From an uncultured Litoreibacter sp. (lineage in GTDB: Bacteria; Pseudomonadota; Alphaproteobacteria; Rhodobacterales; Rhodobacteraceae): a stretch of DNA of 64,000 bases. The position numbers were made by a program, and so were the translations under genes. Location of the stretch: positions 1 to 64,000 of the forward strand of contig CALHHY010000036.1 of the NCBI GenBank assembly GCA_938030665.1, in the 5' to 3' direction. Positions within the stretch are counted from its first letter, which is position 1. Each line of letters opens with the position of its first letter. This document shows positions 1 through 9,072 of the stretch, in pieces. A model generated the notes under the pieces. That model was given only the letters and a program-made list of their open reading frames with translations, ran no database searches and was not told the origin of the DNA.

Positions 1-546
1 GTGCGCACCCACCAGCCTGTGCGGGTGACCGAGGATGGCGGGTTGGCTGATGCCGTGGTCCACATTCGCGGGATCACCCAGGGCAAGCCGTGGACCCCGG
101 TGTTTGACACGACCAAGATTTACCAGATCGACTGCAGCTTTCAGCCCTTCGTACAAATCGGCAAGAGCACCGCAGATGCCGAGATTTTCAACTACGATCC
201 GATCCTACATAACATTCATGCCTATGAGGTGCATAACGGCATCCGCCGGGCCATGTTCAACTTCTCCCAACCCAAGGCGGGGCAGGTGGACTATGTCGCG
301 CTAAAGCTGCGGCGGGGTCATTTGGTGACGATTGATTGCAACGCGCATAATTGGATGGCGGCTTGGATCTACACCTCCGACACCCCTTACATCGCGGCGA
401 CGACGATCGAGGGGTATTTCGAAATCGACGACATCCCGCCCGGCAACTACGAGGTTGCCGCCTGGCATCCTGTCCTGGGCGAGCAGGTTGCCGCCCTCAC
501 GGTCGAGCCCAATGCCGACCTGGAATTCGAGGTCTCCCTGTCATGA
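1..546 (+). CDS. Cupredoxin-like/carboxypeptidase-regulatory-like protein, 5' partial
   Basis: The frame is open from the first base, so the true start probably lies upstream; 181 residues are visible before TGA. The product is rich in beta-strand-type sequence. It contains HNIHAYEV (about residue 71) and CNAHNWM (about 113-119), a Cys/His/Met spacing reminiscent of a type-1 copper site. The final third (FEIDDIPPGNYEVAAWHP) resembles carboxypeptidase regulatory-like domains. Similar proteins are often annotated as methylamine-utilisation or plastocyanin-like proteins beside di-haem peroxidases, which matches the next gene. The stop overlaps an alternative ATG of that gene, suggesting one transcript. 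A periplasmic electron-transfer or copper-binding partner is an inference. Confidence 0.55.
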   Translation: MRTHQPVRVTEDGGLADAVVHIRGITQGKPWTPVFDTTKIYQIDCSFQPFVQIGKSTADAEIFNYDPILHNIHAYEVHNGIRRAMFNFSQPKAGQVDYVALKLRRGHLVTIDCNAHNWMAAWIYTSDTPYIAATTIEGYFEIDDIPPGNYEVAAWHPVLGEQVAALTVEPNADLEFEVSLS

Positions 547-566
547 CGAGAAAAGGAAATCTGACC

Positions 567-2015
567 ATGTCCATTCGTGGAACCTACGCCGCCATGACGC
601 TGATCGTCCTTGGCACCGCCGCACATGCCGCAGGGCCGTTGCAGGGTATTCAGGCCGACGATGTCGCGCAGGCAGACCCCGCCATTGTCGAGCTGGGCAA
701 GCTGCTGTTCTTTGATCCGCGCCTGTCGGGGGATGCCTCCACCGCCTGTTCGGATTGCCACAACCCAAGCACCGGTTGGAGCGACGCGGCGGAGCTGGCC
801 CGCGGCTATCCTGGCACGATGCACTGGCGCAATTCGCAAACCATCGTGAATATGGGGTTCATGACGGGAGGGTTTCACTGGGATTCCGGGCTGAATTCCC
901 TGACCGATCAGGTGCATGACGCCATGGGCGCGGGTTTCGTGGCGAATATCGACACGATCCTTGGCGAAGAACGGCTGCGCCAAATCCCTGAATATGAAGA
1001 CCGCTTCTGGGCCATCTGGCAGGAGCCGCCGACCCAGGACCGGATTGCGGAATCCATCGCCGCCTATGAGCGGTCCATCATCTCCGCCGACAGCCCGTTT
1101 GATCAGTATATGGCCGGGCAGAACTGGGCGATGACCGACAGTGCCAAACGCGGGCTGGGGCTGTTCAGTGGCAAAGCGAATTGTTCGGCCTGTCACAGCG
1201 GCTCGCTCGCGACGGACCAGCAGTTTCACAATACCAGCGTGCCGCCCAATGCCGGGCTGGCCGAAGACCCGCTGCGGCAGGTCACCTTCCGCTACCTGAT
1301 GCGGGTCAAGGGGCTGGAGCCCGCCGTCTACGAGGGGCTGGACCGCGACCCCGGCCGATATCTGGCGACGCAACAACCCGAGGATCTAGGCAAATTCCGC
1401 ACGCCACCCCTGCGTTACCTGAAATACACCGCCCCCTATATGCATAACGGGACGTTCTACACCCTTGAGGAGGTCGTCGATTTCTATAATGCCGGCGGCA
1501 CGCCTGATGCGTTTGGCACCAAGTCCCCGCTGATCCGGCCCTTGGGGCTGACTCAGCGGGAGAAGGCTGACCTTGTCGCGTTCCTGAACAGTATGTCCGG
1601 GTCGGAAGTCCTGGAAGATGTTCCGAAGCTGCCTGAATATGGCATCCGCCAGTTCCCCCATTCGGCGGAGCGGGTGACCGTGGCGAGCCTTGGCGGCCGT
1701 GCGCCGCAAGCCTCGCCTGCAACCGCTTCGGTCGCAGGGTCGGACGTGATCGCGCCTTCTGAGAATACCCTCACCCTTGTGCCAAAATCAAACGATGCCA
1801 AAAAGTCTGTGACTCCGGCCACCCAGGCGCAGGAACAGTCGCAGGACGGCACCGACCGGTTCGTGCTGGTGGAGGCGGGCGAAACCCTTGGGACGATCGC
1901 CCGTCGGATCTATGGCGATGGCCGGCAGTTCCAAAAGCTGTTTCAGGCCAATCGGGATCTGCTAAGAAACCCGAATGATCTGACGCCGGGCATGGTGCTG
2001 CGGGTCCCCCAATAG
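567..2015 (+). CDS. Secreted di-haem cytochrome c peroxidase-family protein with C-terminal LysM
   Basis: A 482-residue protein of the CcpA/MauG family. A signal peptide ends near AAHAAG (residue 22). Two c-type haem sites follow: CSDCH at 61-65 and CSACH at 206-210. A likely axial-ligand Met sits in PYMHNG (about 291). The core ends near residue 360. A Pro/Ala/Ser-rich linker leads to a LysM domain (about 431-481, VEAGETLGTIARRIYGD...NPNDLTPGMVLRVP). LysM domains bind peptidoglycan, and this family usually lacks one. ATG 567 is preferred because AAAAGGAA lies just upstream and a signal peptide follows; ATG 543, overlapping the upstream stop, is the alternative. Likely role: periplasmic peroxide reduction or di-haem oxidation held at the cell wall. 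The substrate is unknown. Confidence 0.8.
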   Translation: MSIRGTYAAMTLIVLGTAAHAAGPLQGIQADDVAQADPAIVELGKLLFFDPRLSGDASTACSDCHNPSTGWSDAAELARGYPGTMHWRNSQTIVNMGFMTGGFHWDSGLNSLTDQVHDAMGAGFVANIDTILGEERLRQIPEYEDRFWAIWQEPPTQDRIAESIAAYERSIISADSPFDQYMAGQNWAMTDSAKRGLGLFSGKANCSACHSGSLATDQQFHNTSVPPNAGLAEDPLRQVTFRYLMRVKGLEPAVYEGLDRDPGRYLATQQPEDLGKFRTPPLRYLKYTAPYMHNGTFYTLEEVVDFYNAGGTPDAFGTKSPLIRPLGLTQREKADLVAFLNSMSGSEVLEDVPKLPEYGIRQFPHSAERVTVASLGGRAPQASPATASVAGSDVIAPSENTLTLVPKSNDAKKSVTPATQAQEQSQDGTDRFVLVEAGETLGTIARRIYGDGRQFQKLFQANRDLLRNPNDLTPGMVLRVPQ

Positions 2016-2048
2016 CGGGCCCGGCAACGGCCGCTCTGCGATAAAGCG

Positions 2049-2079
2049 ACGGCATGCCTGCTGCCGGGCATGCCGTTTT
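2049..2079 (+). terminator. Rho-independent terminator between convergent genes
   Basis: A perfect 10-bp stem (ACGGCATGCC / GGCATGCCGT) with an 8-nt loop is followed by TTTT. It lies 34 nt after the peroxidase stop and just beyond the 3' end of the convergent cobO, and could serve the plus-strand transcript or both. Confidence 0.75.
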
Positions 2080-2083
2080 GCTT

Positions 2084-2701
2084 TCAGTACTCGACCCCGA
2101 TCTGCGCCTTGATGCCTGACCGGAACGGGTGCTTGATCAGCTCCATCTCTGTTACCAGGTCGGCCAGCTCGATCAGCTCATCCTTGGCGTTGCGCCCGGT
2201 CAGCACCACATGGGTCATCTCGGGCTTCTCGGTGCCCAGGAACGCGACCACCTCGGCCACATCTATATAGTCGTAGCGCAGCGCGATGTTGATCTCGTCC
2301 AGCAGTACCATGTGGTTGGCAGGGTCGCGGATCAGTTCTTTCGCCTTGGCCCAGGCGGCTTGGGCCATTTCGATGTCGCGGGACTTGTCCTGCGTCTCCC
2401 AGGTGAAGCCCTCGCCCATAGTGTGGAAGGCGCAGATGTCCTGAAATTTGCCGAGGATCAGATCCCGTTCGCCCGTGGACATGCCGCCCTTGATGAACTG
2501 GACCACGGCGCATTGCATGTCATGCGCGATGCAGCGGAAGATCATGCCAAAGGCGGCGGAGCTTTTGCCTTTGCCCTTGCCGGTATGCACGATCACCAGA
2601 CCTTTTTTGTCGGTCTTGGTGGCCATGATTTTGTCGCGCGCGGCTTTCTTCTTGGCCATTTTGGTGGCGTGGCGGTCAAGCTCATTGGGGGTGTCACTCA
2701 T
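2084..2701 (-). CDS. cobO: Cob(I)yrinic acid a,c-diamide adenosyltransferase
   Basis: 205 residues, typical of CobO/BtuR. The enzyme transfers the 5'-deoxyadenosyl group from ATP to the reduced cobalt of cobyrinic acid diamide, after CobNST-type cobalt insertion, in the cytoplasm. The glycine/lysine-rich P-loop HTGKGKGKSS lies at 39-48. LLDEINIAL and HVVLTGRNA are further family motifs, and the C-terminus (HPFRSGIKAQIGVEY) is characteristic. AAAGGAG lies 6 nt before the ATG. It is the last gene of the cobalamin operon, 211 nt after cobN. That gap shows no clear terminator, so it may be co-transcribed or have its own promoter. Confidence 0.95.
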   Translation of the reverse strand: MSDTPNELDRHATKMAKKKAARDKIMATKTDKKGLVIVHTGKGKGKSSAAFGMIFRCIAHDMQCAVVQFIKGGMSTGERDLILGKFQDICAFHTMGEGFTWETQDKSRDIEMAQAAWAKAKELIRDPANHMVLLDEINIALRYDYIDVAEVVAFLGTEKPEMTHVVLTGRNAKDELIELADLVTEMELIKHPFRSGIKAQIGVEY

Positions 2702-2912
2702 GGCGGTCTCCTTTGTATTGGGCGAACCCTGAAAGAGGGCGGGGTTGCATGCAAGCGGTAACGGTTTGTTAACGGCTCTGAATTATCGGTTAATCGTCGT
2801 CCCGATGCTGCCGCTCCTAATTGAACTTCTCCTATTCAAGACGTTTGGACTTTGGCAGGTTTTTCACAGACGAACGGTCGGGGCTCGGGGCGGCACGATC
2901 TATCCTGGACCT

Positions 2913-5900
2913 TCATCGCAGTTGGTCCAGCAACGCCCGGGCTGAGTTCGACTTGGGCACCCAAAGCCCCCTTTCAATCGCCTCACGCAGCCGGTCTGCC
3001 ATCTCGCGCAGCGCAGGCGCGTTATGCTCCGCGATGAAATCGCGCGTGTCCTCATCCTCCAGGAACGCCTGATGGACGAGGTCGAAATGATGCCCGCGCA
3101 CGGCCCCAGTGGTGGCGGCGAAGGCAAAAAGGTAGTCGAGCGTCGCCGCCATCTCGAACGCGCCCTTGTAGCCGTGCCGCTTGACGCCCGCGATCCATTT
3201 CGGGTTGACCACGCGGGAGCGGACAACCCGCCCGATCTCATCCTCCAACGTGCGGATTATGGGGCGTTCCGGCCGGGAATGGTCATTGTGGTAGATGGGA
3301 CGGTCGCGGCCCTGCAAGGTGCTGACCGCCGCGGCGGCGCCCCCTTCGAACTGGTAATAATCGTCAGAATCGAGCAGGTCATGTTCGCGATTGTCCTGGT
3401 TTTGCACCACCGCGTCGACCTCTCCCAGCCGCGCGCTCAGGGCGGATTTGTCCTGCACCCCCTCGCCGTCCTTGCCATAGGCGTAGCTGCCCCATTCGAT
3501 ATAAGCGGCTGCCAGATCAGCCTTGCTGGCCCAGAGCCGCTCGTCAATCATCGCCTGCAGTCCGGCGCCGTATGCACCAGGTTTGGAACCGAAGACCCGC
3601 GTCGCGACCTCCCCCTTGCGGTGCTTCGCGGCGGCGGGGTTCAGGTCGTCGGGCTCATCCAGCGCCTGAACGGACCTTGCGGCGCTGTCGATCAGCGCGA
3701 TTTGCTGCGGGAAGGCGTCCCGGAAAAAGCCAGAAACGCGCAATGTGACGTCAACGCGTGGACGGCCCAGAACCGATTGCGGCAGGATTTCAAACCCGGT
3801 TACCCGCCTGTTGGCGCTGTCCCATTGCGGCTTGCAGCCCATCAGCGCCAAGGCCTGCGCGATGTCATCGCCGCCGGTGCGCATATTGGCGGTGCCCCAG
3901 GCGGTCAGCAGCAGGGCGCGGGGCCAGTCGCCATGATCCTGCAGGTGCTTCTCGATCAGCAGATTGGCGGATTTCCAACCGAGCGCCCAAGCCGTCGGGG
4001 TCGGGATCGCCCGGCTGTCGACGGAGAAGAAGTTGCGCCCGGTGGGCAGCACATCCAAGCGCCCGCGGGTGGGCGCGCCGGAGGGTGCCGGGGCGACGAA
4101 TTGCCCTGACAGGGCGGTGAGAAGGCCCGCCCCCTCGGACGGGCCGCAATCGGCGACCATGGGGGCGACGGTTTGGGCGATCTCTTCAAGGACTGCGTCC
4201 GACGCGCGGCTTTCGCCGACGCCCCTCCCGCCATCCCGCACAAGCGCGCTGGCCAGAAGCTCGATCCGTTCCAGCGTGTCACCGTGGCTGCGCCACGGGT
4301 CGGCGCTGACGTCCTTTAGCGACTGCGGTCTTGGGCCGTCCCAAGGGGCGGCCATGTCGCAATCAAGCGGGTCAAATCCAAGCCCCAGATCAATTGCCAG
4401 AGCGCGGATCAGCGATGCGTCCTTGCCGCGCCCGTCGCCGCGCGGCACGCGGGTCAGCGCAATGGTCAGATCACGCGCCAGATCGCCCTCAGGCGCGGCT
4501 CCAAAGACATGCAGGCCGTCGCGGATCTGCGCCTCTTTCAACTCGCAGAGATAGGTATCAAGCTTGGCCAGATCGCCGTCTTCATCCTCGCCCTTCATAC
4601 CCACGTCAGCATCAAGCCCGGTGGCCTGCGTGAGCGTCAGGATTTCGCGGCGCAGATGGGCGATGCGGCGTGGATCGACGCCTGCCGCCTCGTAATATTC
4701 ATCAACCAGCGCCTCCAAGTCCCGCAGCGGGCCATAGGTTTCCGCCCGTGTCAGCGGCGGGGTCAGGTGGTCAATGATCACCGCCTGCGCCCGGCGCTTG
4801 GCTTGCGTGCCTTCGCCGGGGTCATTGACAATGAATGGGTAGATATGCGGCATCGGGCCCAGCACGGCCTCCGGCAGGCACTCCGCCGACAGCGCGGTGG
4901 CCTTGCCGGGCAGCCATTCCAGGTTGCCGTGCTTGCCCATATGCACAACCGCATCCGCACCCCAATGCGCCCTGAGCCAGAGATAGAACGCCAGGTAGTT
5001 ATGCGGGGGTACGAGATCGGGGGAGTGGTAGGTCTCTGTCGGATCAATATTGTAGCCGCGCGCGGGCTGCAGCCCTACGACGGCATTGCCGAAGCGGTGG
5101 ATGGACAGTTTGAAGCCGCCTTCTGTGGCGGCCGACACATAGAACGGGTCATCTTCCGGCTGGCCCCATCGATCCTCGATTTGCTGACGGACGGCATAGG
5201 GCAGCTTGGCATATTCGGCTTTATAGATCGCCACTGGCAGGGTCTCACCGCCGTCCTTTTGGGCGCGGTCGGTCAGCCAATTGGTGGGGCCGGCCATGAT
5301 CTGGTCCATCAGCGCCTTGGCATCCGGGGGCGGAGTAACCGTGTAGCCGTGTCTTTCAAGCAATTGAAGCGTGTGGATGGTGGAGGCGGGGGTGTCGAGC
5401 CCCACGCCATTGGCGAGCCGCCCGTCCTTGTTGGGGTAGTTGGCCAACACCAGCGCCACCTTGCGTGCGGCGGCCTTCGTGCTGCGCAAGCGGGCCCAGT
5501 TGGCCGCAAGCTCGGCCACGAAGCTGATCCGGTCGCCGCGTGCGCGGTAGGTCGCAATGGGGCATTCGGTGGCCTCATCGAAAAACGCCTCGTCCTTGAA
5601 GCTGATCGCGCGGGTCAGGATGCGGCCGTCGACCTCCGGCAGGGCCACATTCATGGCGATATCGCGGGCGGACAGACCGCTGGCGCTTTCTTCCCACGCG
5701 GCCTCGGATGATGCGGCGAGCACCACCTGAAAGACCGTCGCCTTGTTTGCGGCGGGCATGACCAGCGGGTTGGAAGGGCCGGTGTCATCCGCGTGAGGGG
5801 AGCCCACGGCAAAAGAGGTGGCATTCAGGATCACCTCCGGCGGGGCCTGCTCGAACAGGGTTTGCAGCGTGGCCTGGCTGACCGGGTCCTTCAGGGAGGC

Positions 5901-6611
5901 CACGAAGACAGGCATGGGGTTCAGCCCCGCGCGCAGCAGCGATTTGACCATGCGGTTGATGGGCGCGAGCCCTGCGCCCTGCACCAGCGCGCGGTAGAAG
6001 ATCAGCGGGACGACCGGTGCGCCCGTGGTCCAGCTGGCTTGCGCGGTGGCGAGATCGGCAAGCCCCGCGCCGGGCCAATAGATGCCGGCCCTGAGCAGCG
6101 GTTGTGCGGCAGGTGGGGTGTCGCCGCCGTCAAGCATTGCGCGGGCGTAGCGGAGGAAATTGGCAGCGTTGGCCGGCCCCCCCTCCACCAGATAGGCCCA
6201 GAGCGTATCGTAATCCGCGCCGGACACGGTAGATAGGCCGCGTAGTTCCGCATCGGGTTTGTCGTCGCCCGGAAGGGCCACGAAAGGCACCCCTGCCTCA
6301 TGCAGATGCGCTGCGTATTGGGTCAGCCCGTATTTCCAGTAACCCTGGCCGCCCAGTACGCGGGCGATGACCAGCCGGGACTTGGCAGCGCAATGTTCGA
6401 TATGCAAATCGACCGACATGGGGTGTTGCAAATGGGTGAGATTGGCCAGCCGCAGGCCAGGCGGCTGCGCCATCTCGGCCCGCGCGGCGGACAGTGCCGC
6501 AAGCTCCGTATCGGCGGCCGAGATCACCACGATATCGGCAGGGGTCTGACCCAGATCAACCGGCTCGGTCCCGTCGTCAATATTGCCCGGCGTTGCGGCG
6601 AGAAGGTGCAT
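2913..6611 (-). CDS. cobN: Aerobic cobaltochelatase large subunit CobN
   Basis: 1232 residues, close to the roughly 1250-1280 usual for CobN. CobN is the large catalytic subunit of the ATP-dependent cobaltochelatase that inserts cobalt into hydrogenobyrinic acid a,c-diamide together with CobS and CobT, neither of which is in the window. Family segments seen include GQGYWKYGLTQYA near the N-terminus, YHSPDLVPPHNYLAFYLWL with HMGKHGNLEWLPGK in the middle, and WGTANMRTGGDDIAQALALMG and NPKWIAGVKRHGYKGAFE in the C-terminal half. It follows the GNAT gene by 40 nt in the riboswitch-led operon. A short GAGG precedes the ATG. Confidence 0.97.
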   Translation of the reverse strand: MHLLAATPGNIDDGTEPVDLGQTPADIVVISAADTELAALSAARAEMAQPPGLRLANLTHLQHPMSVDLHIEHCAAKSRLVIARVLGGQGYWKYGLTQYAAHLHEAGVPFVALPGDDKPDAELRGLSTVSGADYDTLWAYLVEGGPANAANFLRYARAMLDGGDTPPAAQPLLRAGIYWPGAGLADLATAQASWTTGAPVVPLIFYRALVQGAGLAPINRMVKSLLRAGLNPMPVFVASLKDPVSQATLQTLFEQAPPEVILNATSFAVGSPHADDTGPSNPLVMPAANKATVFQVVLAASSEAAWEESASGLSARDIAMNVALPEVDGRILTRAISFKDEAFFDEATECPIATYRARGDRISFVAELAANWARLRSTKAAARKVALVLANYPNKDGRLANGVGLDTPASTIHTLQLLERHGYTVTPPPDAKALMDQIMAGPTNWLTDRAQKDGGETLPVAIYKAEYAKLPYAVRQQIEDRWGQPEDDPFYVSAATEGGFKLSIHRFGNAVVGLQPARGYNIDPTETYHSPDLVPPHNYLAFYLWLRAHWGADAVVHMGKHGNLEWLPGKATALSAECLPEAVLGPMPHIYPFIVNDPGEGTQAKRRAQAVIIDHLTPPLTRAETYGPLRDLEALVDEYYEAAGVDPRRIAHLRREILTLTQATGLDADVGMKGEDEDGDLAKLDTYLCELKEAQIRDGLHVFGAAPEGDLARDLTIALTRVPRGDGRGKDASLIRALAIDLGLGFDPLDCDMAAPWDGPRPQSLKDVSADPWRSHGDTLERIELLASALVRDGGRGVGESRASDAVLEEIAQTVAPMVADCGPSEGAGLLTALSGQFVAPAPSGAPTRGRLDVLPTGRNFFSVDSRAIPTPTAWALGWKSANLLIEKHLQDHGDWPRALLLTAWGTANMRTGGDDIAQALALMGCKPQWDSANRRVTGFEILPQSVLGRPRVDVTLRVSGFFRDAFPQQIALIDSAARSVQALDEPDDLNPAAAKHRKGEVATRVFGSKPGAYGAGLQAMIDERLWASKADLAAAYIEWGSYAYGKDGEGVQDKSALSARLGEVDAVVQNQDNREHDLLDSDDYYQFEGGAAAAVSTLQGRDRPIYHNDHSRPERPIIRTLEDEIGRVVRSRVVNPKWIAGVKRHGYKGAFEMAATLDYLFAFAATTGAVRGHHFDLVHQAFLEDEDTRDFIAEHNAPALREMADRLREAIERGLWVPKSNSARALLDQLR

Positions 6612-6651
6612 GTTGAAGCCTCAGTATGTGAGTGGTTCTGCCAAAACGAAG

Positions 6652-7098
6652 CTAGAGAGGCTTCTCCATGAAAAGGCTGGTTCGGTTGGGTCGGTAATCG
6701 CCGAAAATGCCGCATTCAGTGAAGCCATGGCGGGCGTAGAGCTTCACGGCGGCTTCGAGCTTATGGGCGGTTTCGAGCTTGAGCAGCGCCACGCCTTCCT
6801 TTCGGGCGGCGCTGTCCAGCGCCTCCATCAGCGCGTCGGCCACGCCTACGCCGCGCCGGGTGGGGTCGACGAACATCGATTTCACCTCCGCATAGCCGTC
6901 TTTTAGGGCCAGGGCGGCGGTGCCTGTTGTGTCAGCGCCGTCGCGGGCGACCAGGAAGCGGATGTTGGGCGCGCATAGCTCGTCTATATCGAGGAAATAG
7001 TTCTCCTCAGGCTCGAAAAGCGCCTGCATCAGCGCGTGGCTTTGTTTCAGCAAGGCGGTCGCCTGCGGGTCACGCGGATCGCCCGGCTCCACCCTCAT
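6652..7098 (-). CDS. GNAT-family N-acetyltransferase in the cobalamin operon
   Basis: 148 residues with the GNAT fold: beta-strand 4 (AEVKSMFVDPTRRGVGVADALMEAL, about 70-94) carries the acetyl-CoA pyrophosphate-binding RRGVGV, and the C-terminal KLYARHGFTECGIFGDY is typical. It should acetylate a small amine or protein amino group; the substrate cannot be read from the sequence. Its ATG overlaps the cobW stop by 4 nt (ATGA), so the two are translationally coupled. Cobalamin synthesis has no known acetylation step, so it may be a passenger gene or act on a metabolite linked to metal supply. Confidence 0.8.
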   Translation of the reverse strand: MRVEPGDPRDPQATALLKQSHALMQALFEPEENYFLDIDELCAPNIRFLVARDGADTTGTAALALKDGYAEVKSMFVDPTRRGVGVADALMEALDSAARKEGVALLKLETAHKLEAAVKLYARHGFTECGIFGDYRPNRTSLFMEKPL

Positions 7099-8177
7099 GC
7101 GCTAAGCGCGGCCGTGATCGCCGCCTCATCCAGCCCCGCCTGCCCAATGACCACCAGCCGGGTTTCGCGGGGCTCATCTGCGCCGAAGGGGCGGTCGAAA
7201 TAGGTATCGATCCGGGGGCCTACCGCTTGCAAGGTCAGGCGCATTGGTTTGCCATCGACGGCGGCAAAGCCCTTGAGGCGCAGGATGTCGTGGTCGCGGA
7301 TCACGTTCGCCACCTGCTCCGCAAAGGCTTTGGGATCGGTGATTGCAGGTTGCGTTACTACGAAGCTTTCAAAGGCGTCATGATCGTGGTCATGGTGGTG
7401 CTGGTCGTCGTGATCATCGTCATGGTGGTGGTCATCATCGTGGTCGTGATGGTGGTGATGAACCTCGTGGCGGGCCTCCAGATCACCTTCCGCGCCAATG
7501 CCTTGGCCCAGCAGCACGTCGACCGGCAGCTTACCCATGGAGGTCTTGACCACCTGCACAGCGGCGCGGCTGTCAGATTTCAGCTTGCTGACCAGCGCGG
7601 CGCTTTCTTCCTCTGACAGCAGATCGGATTTGTTGACCACAATCATGTCGGCGCAGGCGACCTGATCCTCAAACAGCTCTGACAGGGGCGTTTCGTGGTC
7701 GAGGTTTTCGTCCAGCTTGCGCTGCGCGTCGACGGCCTCGACGTTATGGGCGAAGCGCCCCTCCGTCACGGCCTTGCCATCGACGACGGTAACGACCCCG
7801 TCGACGGTCACCTTGGTGGCGATCTCGGGCCAGTTGAAGGCGCGGACAAGCGGTTGCGGCAGGGCGAGGCCGGAGGTTTCGATCACGATGTGGTCGGGCT
7901 TGTCTTCACGGGCCAGAAGTTTCTCCATCGTCGGCACAAAATCCTCCGCCACGGTACAACAGATGCAGCCGTTGGACAGCTCCATAATGTCGTCCTCGGT
8001 GCAGGTCTCGTCGCCGCAGCCGGTCAGGATGTCGCCGTCAACGCCAAGGTCGCCAAATTCGTTGATGATAAGGGCGATCCGCTTGCCATTGGCGTTTTGC
8101 AGCATGTTGCGGATCAGGGTGGTTTTGCCGGCACCCAGAAAGCCGGTGACGACGGTAGCGGGAATTTTTGCGGGCAT
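7095..8177 (-). CDS. cobW: CobW-type G3E GTPase, probable cobalt chaperone
   Basis: 360 residues. The N-terminal G3E GTPase domain has the P-loop GFLGAGKTT (12-20), the metal-binding GCICC (70-74), ETSGLALP (100-107) and the guanine-specificity motif NKSD (182-185). A long His/Asp-rich loop (about 237-267) precedes the C-terminal CobW_C domain, which begins about 270. CobW proteins are thought to deliver cobalt for cobalamin synthesis, with GTP binding and the CxCC site setting metal affinity; the His-rich loop fits metal storage or buffering. Its start directly abuts the cbtA stop, and its end overlaps the GNAT start. Confidence 0.93.
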   Translation of the reverse strand: MPAKIPATVVTGFLGAGKTTLIRNMLQNANGKRIALIINEFGDLGVDGDILTGCGDETCTEDDIMELSNGCICCTVAEDFVPTMEKLLAREDKPDHIVIETSGLALPQPLVRAFNWPEIATKVTVDGVVTVVDGKAVTEGRFAHNVEAVDAQRKLDENLDHETPLSELFEDQVACADMIVVNKSDLLSEEESAALVSKLKSDSRAAVQVVKTSMGKLPVDVLLGQGIGAEGDLEARHEVHHHHHDHDDDHHHDDDHDDQHHHDHDHDAFESFVVTQPAITDPKAFAEQVANVIRDHDILRLKGFAAVDGKPMRLTLQAVGPRIDTYFDRPFGADEPRETRLVVIGQAGLDEAAITAALSA

Positions 8178-8864
8178 TTAAGCCTCCTCGGAACGGGTCC
8201 AGAAATAAGCGGTGAAGAGCCCCAGCAGAGCCCATGAGATAAGTGCGACGCCCATGACACGGGCCACAAATTCGGAGGCCAGCTCCGCCGGGGCGACGCC
8301 GAAATAGGTGTCGAGCTGCGGCGCGCCGATGATATGCGGCACGAGCAGAAAGATTGGCGCGGTGATCAAAGCGCGCGGCCGTTTGTCAAAAGCGATCTGT
8401 ACGAGCCCCAGCATGGTCAAGATCACGCAGGTCAGGTACCACATTTGGCGTGGGCCAACCTCCGCCCCAATGGCGCCGGGCAGTTCCGGGGGCATGCTGA
8501 CAGCGGGTGCAATGACCACCGCAATCGCGCCGCATAGGCCCCAGGCAAGGCCACGGTGCAGCGTTATGACGTGGCCGGCGCGCGCGGCCAGCGCGAAACC
8601 TGCCACCATGAAAAAGGCGTAGGCCGTGAAGGTCACGGCGCTGAAACCGATGGTGTAGACATGGCGCAGCGGCTCCGCCCAGACGGAGGGGGCGCTGCGA
8701 TCAGATTGCGTGCTCCCATCAGTGGCGAAGTGCACCCGTTGGCCTGACTCGAATAGTTCGGCCTCCATGATCAGCGGCACGACAAGCCACAACTGAAACA
8801 GGGCCGCAAGCACCCCTGCGGCCACCCCAGCGAACACCGCGCTGGTCAGTATCTGTCGAAGCAT
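8178..8864 (-). CDS. cbtA: Cobalt transporter subunit CbtA
   Basis: About 228 residues from ATG 8864. The open frame extends further upstream, but this start follows the cbtB stop by 4 nt and gives a normal N-terminus running straight into the first membrane helix (MLRQILTSAVFAG). Roughly five hydrophobic helices are visible, with the family segments HRGLAWGLCGAIAV and PPELPGAIGAEV. CbtA is the predicted permease of a B12-regulated cobalt uptake system that works with CbtB. The riboswitch upstream and the cobW/cobN/cobO genes downstream support cobalt as substrate. Direct transport data for the family are limited. Confidence 0.9.
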   Translation of the reverse strand: MLRQILTSAVFAGVAAGVLAALFQLWLVVPLIMEAELFESGQRVHFATDGSTQSDRSAPSVWAEPLRHVYTIGFSAVTFTAYAFFMVAGFALAARAGHVITLHRGLAWGLCGAIAVVIAPAVSMPPELPGAIGAEVGPRQMWYLTCVILTMLGLVQIAFDKRPRALITAPIFLLVPHIIGAPQLDTYFGVAPAELASEFVARVMGVALISWALLGLFTAYFWTRSEEA

Positions 8865-8868
8865 CTGC

Positions 8869-9057
8869 TTAGTGGCAGGGGAATGACATGGCGTGGCGCA
8901 TGTCATGGGCCGTGTCGTGCAGGATAGATGCCTGCGCAAAGCCAGCCGCGAACAGCAGCGTCAGGCCCAGCAGCACGGCGCCTGCAATGCCCATCATATC
9001 CGCATCGATGCGGGCTTTGGTCTGGGTGGCGGCAACCGCTTTTGCGTTCTCGTTCAT
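8869..9057 (-). CDS. cbtB: Cobalt transporter subunit CbtB
   Basis: A 62-residue protein with one hydrophobic helix (about 22-43). Its histidine-rich C-terminal tail (LHDTAHDMRHAMSFPCH) is the CbtB signature, thought to bind cobalt before hand-over to CbtA. ATG 9057 is chosen because AAGGAG lies 6 nt upstream; longer readings of the frame run into the riboswitch. It is the first gene of the cbtB-cbtA-cobW-GNAT-cobN-cobO operon. Confidence 0.9.
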   Translation of the reverse strand: MNENAKAVAATQTKARIDADMMGIAGAVLLGLTLLFAAGFAQASILHDTAHDMRHAMSFPCH

Positions 9058-9072
9058 CGTTCTCTCCTTCAA

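Noticed and set aside
3024-5711. Long open frames of 361 and 400 codons on the plus strand inside cobN
   Set aside because: They mirror cobN codons; composition (Arg/Gly/Gln-rich) is that of an antisense shadow.
7370-7465. Repeated CAT/ATG-rich tract in cobW (and a similar tract at 21490-21580) as a repeat array
   Set aside because: Both are in-frame low-complexity coding sequence for His/Asp runs, with no regular spacer.
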